A DNA stretch of 11,376 nucleotides from Candidatus Muproteobacteria bacterium (GTDB lineage: Bacteria; Pseudomonadota; Gammaproteobacteria; Acidiferrobacterales; Sulfurifustaceae): NCBI GenBank assembly GCA_023266455.1, contig JAHFQD010000027.1, positions 1 to 11,376 on the forward strand, given 5' to 3'. The notes beneath the pieces were generated by a model, which did not search any database, was not told where the DNA came from, and worked only from the letters and a program-made list of their open reading frames with translations. A program made the translations under genes and the position numbers. Below are positions 7,207-11,376 of the stretch, one piece after another (positions within the stretch are counted from its first letter, which is position 1; each line of letters starts with the position of its first letter).

Positions 7207-7223
7207 CCCTCGAGTATCGAATT
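7207..7223 (+). repeat. Imperfect direct repeat, right copy, beyond the start of the efflux operon
   Basis: CCCTCGAGTATCGAATT matches the copy at 1586-1602 at 15 of 17 positions. The similarity extends loosely outward (TACT shortly before, CAAT and CC shortly after). With the left copy it frames a stretch of about 5.6 kb holding all four efflux genes. Confidence 0.45.
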
Positions 7224-7356
7224 TACAGACTCAATTCCTGACGACCTATCGTTCTTTTCAACGGCAAAGCCCAGCCAACTTGGAGTGGCCGAAGAACTAC
7301 AGCCTCTTATTGGCAAAGCTGCAGAACTTGATGGCCGCCGACAGCGATTCCCCCCG

Positions 7357-7384
7357 TTGACACCGCCGATCGCCTGTATATGAT
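7357..7384 (+). promoter_or_regulatory. Sigma70-type promoter of groESL
   Basis: A perfect -35 TTGACA (7357-7362) is separated by 16 bases from TATGAT (7379-7384). The -10 element runs directly into the CIRCE operator, so transcription should start within it, near 7391. No sigma32 (RpoH) -10 pattern such as CCCCAT was seen at the right distance. Confidence 0.75.
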
Positions 7385-7410
7385 TAGCACTCATCAAAAC
7401 CGAGTGCTAA
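7384..7410 (+). promoter_or_regulatory. CIRCE element (HrcA operator)
   Basis: TTAGCACTC (7384-7392), nine bases, then GAGTGCTAA (7402-7410) match the CIRCE consensus exactly in both arms. HrcA represses heat-shock operons through this inverted repeat, and repression is relieved when GroEL is titrated by unfolded protein. Its place at the -10 box and the transcription start is the classic repressing position before groESL. An hrcA gene is expected elsewhere in the genome. Confidence 0.97.
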
Positions 7411-7503
7411 CAGCGGAGCGCCCTTTTTCCGGGTTACGCCTCGGCATCGTTTTTATCGATGGTCAGTCGCCTCAACCCTTATGTGAAGGAGCAGGAGAAC
7501 AAT

Positions 7504-7830
7504 ATGAGTATTCAAACAGCCTCGAAAGGAGAACTTTCGGTGAAGATTCGTCCCTTGCATGACCGCGTCGTCGTGCGTCGTCTTGAAGAGGAACGTAAAT
7601 CCCCTGGTGGCATCGTGATCCCCGACACCGTGAAAGAAAAACCGGTGCAAGGCGAAGTCATCGCTGCGGGTAACGGCAAGATTCTGGAAGACGGTAAGGT
7701 CCGTCCGCTCGACGTCAAAGTCGGCGACCGCATCTTGTTCGGCAAATATTCCGGTACCGAAGTGAAGATCGGCAACGAAGAACTGCTCGTGATGCGCGAA
7801 GAAGACATCATGGGCGTCGTCGAGAAGTAA
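7504..7830 (+). CDS. groES: Co-chaperonin GroES (Hsp10)
   Basis: GroES forms the seven-subunit lid of the GroEL chamber in the cytoplasm. The core ([33 protein letters not shown], the mobile-loop region, and [16 protein letters not shown] at the end) is typical and complete. There are two credible starts. The ATG at 7504 (108 residues) has GGAG 6 bases upstream. The GTG at 7540 gives 96 residues, the usual family length, and is preceded by AAAGGAG at 8 bases. The family normally starts with Met-x-Ile-Arg-Pro, which fits the GTG (Met-Lys-Ile-Arg-Pro). The longer form would add a 12-residue polar N-terminal extension. An in-frame ATG at 7459 has no ribosome binding site. The ribosome binding site of the GTG start lies in a perfect hairpin. 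The gene is co-transcribed with groEL 34 bp downstream, under CIRCE control. Confidence 0.97.
   Translation: MSIQTASKGELSVKIRPLHDRVVVRRLEEERKSPGGIVIPDTVKEKPVQGEVIAAGNGKILEDGKVRPLDVKVGDRILFGKYSGTEVKIGNEELLVMREEDIMGVVEK
7523..7539 (+). promoter_or_regulatory. Hairpin burying the ribosome binding site of the internal groES start
   Basis: CGAAAG (7523-7528) pairs perfectly with CTTTCG (7534-7539) around the loop GAGAA, ending one base before the GTG at 7540. The AAAGGAG Shine-Dalgarno sequence is half in the stem and half in the loop. A short UUU-containing arm pairing with the ribosome binding site is what fourU-type RNA thermometers look like. The element may tune which groES start is used or make it temperature dependent. 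Confidence 0.45.
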
Positions 7831-7834
7831 ATCG

Positions 7835-7848
7835 ATTCTTTAAAGAAT
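7835..7848. repeat. Perfect AT-rich palindrome between groES and groEL
   Basis: ATTCTTTAAAGAAT is a perfect 14-bp palindrome directly upstream of the groEL ribosome binding site (GAGAGGA at 7854). In mRNA it could form a weak 5-bp hairpin. It may affect mRNA processing or groEL translation; it could also be chance. Confidence 0.35.
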
Positions 7849-7855
7849 TTATTGA

Positions 7856-9502
<1,647 letters not shown>

Positions 9503-9528
9503 TGCCGTTTCGGCGCCCGCAGTAAATC

Positions 9529-9559
9529 GAAAGGCCCCGGCGACGGGGCCTTTCTTTTT
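9529..9559 (+). terminator. Rho-independent terminator of groESL
   Basis: GAAAGGCCCCG (9529-9539) pairs perfectly over 11 bp with CGGGGCCTTTC (9544-9554). The loop is the stable GNRA tetraloop GCGA, followed by TTTTT (9555-9559). Confidence 0.96.
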
Positions 9560-9671
9560 GTGTTTTATTCAAGCGTTCACGTTCGGTCGTTCGACGGTGC
9601 GATTCCACGAGCCAAAGTCTTGTTAAGAAGCGACCGTTTTTTAATAACTCAATACTTTTCGATTAGAAAAC

Positions 9672-9684
9672 TATACTGAGTATT
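9672..9684 (+). promoter_or_regulatory. Candidate -10 box overlapping a palindrome, upstream of the TRAP gene
   Basis: TATACT (9672-9677) is a good -10 element; the -35 region is poor (TCAATA at 17 bp). ATACT-G-AGTAT (9673-9683) is a perfect 11-bp palindrome that covers it, so a repressor could block the promoter here. AATACT at 9651-9656 forms a further inverted partner with AGTATT (9679-9684). The promoter call is moderate and the operator call is speculative. Confidence 0.4.
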
Positions 9685-9715
9685 CCTAAGAACTATCTCC
9701 GTTTTCGAGAGGCTT

Positions 9716-10681
9716 ATGAAGAAGATCATCTACTTCCCGTTGCTCGCCGTTCTTGCGCTGAGCGCCAATGCGTACGCGCAAGAATTCCGCTCCGCGGATA
9801 TCCATCCAGAGGGTTATCCGACCGTTAAAGCGGTTCAACAAATGGCCAAACAGTTGGAGAAGGTATCCGGCGGCAAAGACACGATCAAAGTGTATCTTTC
9901 CGGTAGCCTTGGCAATGAGAAGGAGACGGTCGAGAAGCTCATCAGCGGCGAGTTGGAGATGACGCGTATAAACATATCGGTCATAAATAATATTTGTCCC
10001 GAGACCAAAGTCCTTGCGCTGCCATTTCTATTTCAATCCACGGCGCACTTGCACAAAGTATTAGATGGAGACATTGGCAAGGAAATTCTCCGCATTTGCG
10101 AGAGCAAGGGACTTGTCGGATTGGCGTTCTACGACAGTGGCGCACGCTCGATATATACCGTCAAAAAAAGCATACGCGGTGTCAACGACTTGAAAGGTCT
10201 GAATATCCGCGTACAGCAATCCGATTTATGGATTGCTGTTTTGTCGGCTATGGGCGCCAACGCGGTACCGATGTCGTTTGGCGAGGTGTATGAAGCCCTC
10301 AAGACCGGCGCCATCGACGGCGCGGAAAATAATTGGCCAGCTTATGAGACCACCAAGCATTTCGAAGTGGCGAAATATTATTCGCTTACCGAACATTCGA
10401 TGGCGCCCGAAATATTGCTGTTCTCGAAAAAAGTGTGGGACAAACTCACCCCCCGGCAGCGGGAAGCGCTTTGGGGTGCGGCGCAAGTGTCGGTGCCTTA
10501 CATGAGAAGACTATGGGATGAACGCGAAGCGCAAGCGCAAAAAACGATTAAAGAGAGTGGCGTGAAGATTTTGGAAGTGGACAAAGTGTCATTTGCGATA
10601 GCAGTGAAGCCGGTGTACGACAAGTTCATCACCGATGCGAAATCGAAGGAATTGGTTGCGCGCATTCGGAAAGTAAAATAG
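9716..10681 (+). CDS. TRAP-transporter solute-binding protein, DctP family (no permease genes beside it)
   Basis: The protein has 321 residues. Residues 1-21 form a Sec signal peptide (cleavage AYA-Q), so it is periplasmic. It then follows the DctP pattern: HPEGYPTVKAVQQMA at the start, SGSLGNEKETVEKL, LPFLFQ, DLKGLNIRVQQSD with Arg165 at the conserved carboxylate-binding place, FGEVYEALKTGAIDGAENNW, and the typical C-terminal helices with KVWDKLTPRQREAL. Such proteins capture organic acids or sugar acids and deliver them to a DctQ/DctM sodium-driven permease. The ENNWPAY block resembles binders of sugar acids, but the ligand cannot be named from sequence. GAGAGG lies 3 bases before the ATG. 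No dctQ or dctM follows: the next gene is on the other strand 8 bp away. The gene looks more AT-rich than groEL. Confidence 0.9.
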   Translation: MKKIIYFPLLAVLALSANAYAQEFRSADIHPEGYPTVKAVQQMAKQLEKVSGGKDTIKVYLSGSLGNEKETVEKLISGELEMTRINISVINNICPETKVLALPFLFQSTAHLHKVLDGDIGKEILRICESKGLVGLAFYDSGARSIYTVKKSIRGVNDLKGLNIRVQQSDLWIAVLSAMGANAVPMSFGEVYEALKTGAIDGAENNWPAYETTKHFEVAKYYSLTEHSMAPEILLFSKKVWDKLTPRQREALWGAAQVSVPYMRRLWDEREAQAQKTIKESGVKILEVDKVSFAIAVKPVYDKFITDAKSKELVARIRKVK

Positions 10682-10689
10682 GCGGATAT

Positions 10690-11037
10690 CTATTTTTGGT
10701 TTCCTTCCCAATGAAACTTATGCAGCACGCGATGCAAGATCGGCGCGAATAAGAAACCGGCGGCGATAATGAATACCAGACCGGCATAGAGCGCGTAAAT
10801 ACCGGCGAACAATTTTCCGCCCGCGGTTTTTGGCGGATCGACGGGCCCCATGCCGCCGAGCAGCATGGCGGAATTAAGAAACGCGTCGAGGCAAGAAAGA
10901 TTTTCGAAGTAAACGTATCCCGCGATTCCCACAATCAGCGAAAACACCAGCAGCAGCAAAACGATGACGCTATGAAACGCTAAGCGGCGCAGGAAGCGCG
11001 TGCGTGAAAGTGGCGGTTTTCGATGCGGTTCGTACAT
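10690..11037 (-). CDS. Small two-helix membrane protein with a pore-loop-like segment lacking the K+ filter
   Basis: The protein has 115 residues. A basic N-terminus (about 1-20) is followed by a membrane helix (22-43, FHSVIVLLLLVFSLIVGIAG), a short re-entrant-looking stretch (46-66, NLSCLDAFLNSAMLLGGMGPV), a second helix (75-99) and a basic tail (HRVLHKFHWE). The order helix, pore helix, filter, helix is that of two-helix potassium channels (KcsA/Ion_trans_2). At the place of the filter TVGYG, however, it has LLGGMGPV. K+ selectivity is therefore not supported. It may be a different channel or a structural protein. AAGGA lies 7 bases before the ATG. It stands alone on its strand, converging with the TRAP gene, and is separated from the hydrolase gene by a terminator. 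Confidence 0.7.
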   Translation of the reverse strand: MYEPHRKPPLSRTRFLRRLAFHSVIVLLLLVFSLIVGIAGYVYFENLSCLDAFLNSAMLLGGMGPVDPPKTAGGKLFAGIYALYAGLVFIIAAGFLFAPILHRVLHKFHWEGNQK

Positions 11038-11082
11038 CGGTTGTTCCTTGGTTAGCGGCCAACTATATCAATCGACGGCACG

Positions 11083-11114
11083 AAAAAAACCAAGGCCCGT
11101 GCGGGGCCTTGGTT
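11083..11114 (-). terminator. Rho-independent terminator of the hydrolase gene
   Basis: AACCAAGGCCC (11088-11098) and GGGCCTTGGTT (11104-11114) pair perfectly over 11 bp around a 5-base loop. Read on the minus strand the hairpin is followed by seven T (11083-11089). It ends transcription of the gene that stops at 11126. Confidence 0.95.
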
Positions 11115-11125
11115 CAGTCTCGTGA

Positions 11126-11376
11126 TTAGTCAGCCGAGGCGCGTTCTACTTGCCGATGGCCGAACTCTTCTTTGATCTTGCTCGCGATCGTCGCGGCGTA
11201 CTCTTCGAGTGCGAAATGACTGCCTTTCAACCAATACAGACGGGCTTGCGGCAAGTCTCGGAGATAGGCCTGTGCCCCCGCCGTCGTGAACAGAAAATCG
11301 CCCGTGCCCCAGACGATGAGCGTCTTCGGCTGGTGCTCGCGAAAATATGCTTGCCATGCCGGGTAAAGCGGCAAAT
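11126..11376 (-). CDS. Alpha/beta hydrolase, C-terminal part (runs off the right edge)
   Basis: Only the last 82 to 83 codons are inside the window. The stretch PKTLIVWGTGDFLF matches the strand and turn of alpha/beta hydrolases that carry the catalytic acid (Asp26 of the visible part). QARLYWLKGSHFALEEYAATIASKI carries the catalytic His (His53) in the usual G-H-F-x-x-E setting. AYLRDLP between them is also typical. The pattern fits the epoxide hydrolase, haloalkane dehalogenase and esterase branch. The nucleophile and the substrate-defining cap lie outside the window, so no reaction can be assigned. A good terminator follows directly. Confidence 0.85.
   Translation of the reverse strand, partial: LPLYPAWQAYFREHQPKTLIVWGTGDFLFTTAGAQAYLRDLPQARLYWLKGSHFALEEYAATIASKIKEEFGHRQVERASAD

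Larger units (their letters stand above)
7124..7503. other. Intergenic region between the efflux operon and groES
   Basis: About 380 bases separate the divergent efflux operon and groESL. The right part (7357-7503) holds the groESL promoter, CIRCE and leader described separately. The left part (7124-7356) should hold the efflux promoter. TATACT on the minus strand (7134-7139) resembles a -10 box, but it has no good -35 partner and would leave a leader of only a few bases. A direct-repeat copy lies at 7207-7223. An open frame without a start codon (7180-7383, plus) was not accepted as a gene. No dyad typical of CueR, CopR/CusR or CzcR control was recognised. Confidence 0.6.

Noticed and set aside
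7180..7383. Plus-strand open frame (67 codons, contains PSSIEF) upstream of groES
   Set aside because: No start codon or ribosome binding site was found and it ends inside the -10/CIRCE region. It might be a remnant of a gene, but this cannot be supported from the sequence.
7351..7384. RpoH (sigma32) promoter before groES
   Set aside because: C-rich bases occur before TTGACA, but no CTTGAAA / CCCCATNT pair with correct spacing is present.
7176..7397. Minus-strand open frame of 73 codons between the efflux operon and groES
   Set aside because: It overlaps the groESL promoter and CIRCE, lacks a ribosome binding site and has no family-like composition.
7459..7503. ATG at 7459 as the groES start
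   Set aside because: There is no ribosome binding site, and it would add 27 residues to a protein family with a strict N-terminus. The ATG at 7504 and the GTG at 7540 are both better.

Overview
The window reads as a chromosomal segment of a Gram-negative proteobacterium, most likely a gammaproteobacterium, with a betaproteobacterium as the alternative. The grounds are a GroEL of the Met-Gly-tailed proteobacterial type, an OmpR close to the enterobacterial one, a tripartite heavy-metal RND efflux system that requires an outer membrane, and periplasmic proteins with Sec signal peptides. The groESL operon carries a perfect CIRCE (HrcA) operator, so it is not regulated in the E. coli manner.

Layout. 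Positions 1-873 (minus strand) hold the start of an EnvZ-like sensor kinase, cut by the window edge, and a complete OmpR-type response regulator; the two overlap by 4 bp. Divergent to them at 1012-1500 is a small Spy/CpxP-like periplasmic protein, followed by a strong terminator. The divergent intergenic region contains a perfect tandem 10-bp repeat that looks like an OmpR-class box. The arrangement mimics cpxP-cpxRA, but the regulator is OmpR-like.

Positions 1659-7123 (minus strand) form a four-gene metal efflux operon. In transcription order it encodes a small Cys-rich exported protein, a TolC/CusC-like outer-membrane factor, a CusB-like adaptor and a CusA-type RND pump. CusA keeps the three methionines of Cu(I)/Ag(I) pumps. 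The adaptor is the oddest gene of the window. It has the CusB N-terminal metal-binding domain joined in frame to the C-terminal membrane-proximal domain, and the hairpin, lipoyl and beta-barrel part is missing (198 residues against about 407). Similar 17-bp sequences lie just outside both ends of this module.

Positions 7357-9559 hold groESL with a sigma70-type promoter, CIRCE, two plausible groES starts and a terminator with a perfect 11-bp stem. A small hairpin buries the ribosome binding site of the second groES start. Positions 9716-10681 encode a TRAP-type solute-binding protein with no permease genes beside it. It converges with a 115-residue two-helix, pore-loop-like membrane protein at 10690-11037 (minus). 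The window ends with the C-terminal part of an alpha/beta hydrolase (minus) and its terminator.

Most of the content concerns the envelope and stress: envelope sensing, periplasmic chaperoning, metal export and protein folding. No tRNA, rRNA, CRISPR array, transposase or integrase was found.
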